Assembly (NCBI GenBank): GCA_031119475.1 | Contig: JAVHXV010000001.1 | Span: 434,001-498,000 of the forward strand | DNA from: Pedobacter sp. | GTDB lineage: Bacteria > Bacteroidota > Bacteroidia > Sphingobacteriales > Sphingobacteriaceae | Direction: 5' to 3' | DNA: 64,000 nucleotides | Shown: positions 63,693-64,000 of the stretch, one piece after another | How the letters are laid out: every line of letters begins with the position of its first letter | How positions within the stretch are numbered: the stretch's first letter is position 1 | The notes under the pieces: model-generated | What the model was told of the DNA's origin: nothing | Databases searched by the model: none | Seen by the model: only the letters and a program-made list of their open reading frames with translations | Translations under genes and position numbers: made by a program

Positions 63693-64000
63693 ATGAGAAA
63701 GACCTTTTTTTATTTGTCATTGCTGATAATCGTTAACATAACGGTTTTTACTGCTGAAGCTGCCGATATCTATGTTTCTACAAAAGGTAAGGATGGCAGT
63801 AGCGGCACACGCGAAAAGCCCTTGGCAAGTTTGCACGCCGCTTTGCGCAAGGCTAGGGAATGGCGAAGATTGAACGATCCAGCTATCCACGGCGGTATCC
63901 GCATCTTCATCTTTCCAGGCCACTACCAATTAGCGGAGCCGATTCTGATACATCCGGAAGACTCGGGAACAAAAGACAGTCCGACGCAAATTATTGCCCT
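63693..64000 (+). CDS. Right-handed beta-helix protein, partial (possible GH141)
   Basis: The gene starts one base after the isomerase stop and runs off the window after 102 codons. A signal peptide (MRKTFFYLSLLIIVNITVFT) is followed by ADIYVSTKGKDGSSGTREKP, LASLHAALRKAREWRRLNDP, GIRIFIFPGHYQLAEPI and HPEDSGTKDSPTQII. This is the first coil of a right-handed parallel beta-helix protein. The pattern resembles GH141-type enzymes of RG-II loci (inference from memory of the family), but polysaccharide lyases and DUF1565 proteins start in a similar way. Confidence 0.7.
   Translation, partial: MRKTFFYLSLLIIVNITVFTAEAADIYVSTKGKDGSSGTREKPLASLHAALRKAREWRRLNDPAIHGGIRIFIFPGHYQLAEPILIHPEDSGTKDSPTQIIA

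Overview
The window looks like chromosomal DNA of a Bacteroidetes bacterium, most likely Sphingobacteriaceae and close to Pedobacter. The evidence is a SusC/SusD pair with a long run of secreted pectin-type carbohydrate enzymes, AraC regulators next to carbohydrate genes, CarboxypepD_reg-type TonB receptors, families typical of the phylum (DUF3826, DUF4142, DUF6298), weak or absent Shine-Dalgarno sequences, and moderate G+C. No rRNA, tRNA, CRISPR array, transposase or phage gene was seen.

Layout. (1) 0.2-7 kb, minus strand: a tightly packed operon of 'planctomycete-type' exported proteins: a PSCyt1/DUF1549/DUF1553 cytochrome, a Tat-exported DUF1501 protein, a Tat-exported sugar isomerase-like TIM barrel, and a DUF2231 membrane/cytochrome c/leucine-rich-repeat protein. 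(2) 7-14.7 kb: an AraC regulator with a methyltransferase, an OMP_b-brl TonB receptor, a small hydrophilic protein, an orphan membrane histidine kinase and an MpaB/DUF2236 protein. (3) 14.9-28.6 kb: an alpha-glucan/trehalose region with glgX, ankyrin and SemiSWEET genes, treZ, a TreY-MalQ fusion, glgC and a GH15 enzyme, interspersed with small stress-type proteins. (4) 28.6-34 kb: small hydrophilic or stress-type proteins (DUF3606, DUF892/YciF, DUF4142, several 'MENQ' proteins) and a FAD/NAD(P)-binding protein. (5) 34.2-64 kb: a polysaccharide utilization locus (PUL) that runs off the right edge. It has a divergent AraC regulator, DUF3826, SusC, SusD, two tandem pectate lyases, a DUF4955/DUF6298 protein, GH140, GH43, a sialidase-fold protein, an SGNH acetylesterase, GH2, GH78, a second DUF3826, a second sialidase-fold protein, an STN-esterase, a sugar isomerase and the start of a beta-helix protein.

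How it works together. Region 3 can trim glycogen-type glucan (GlgX, MalQ), convert its reducing end to trehalose (TreY then TreZ), supply ADP-glucose (GlgC) and hydrolyse glucan or trehalose-like substrates (GH15); SemiSWEET may move the product. Region 5 fits a pectin-degrading locus. The combination of PL1, GH140, GH78, GH2, GH43 and esterases resembles loci for rhamnogalacturonan, possibly RG-II, but the exact substrate is inference.

The most unusual non-coding signal is a set of degenerate tandem repeats with a strict 7-bp (sometimes 8-bp) period in at least nine intergenic gaps. Their sequences differ, but the motif can switch within one tract without losing phase.
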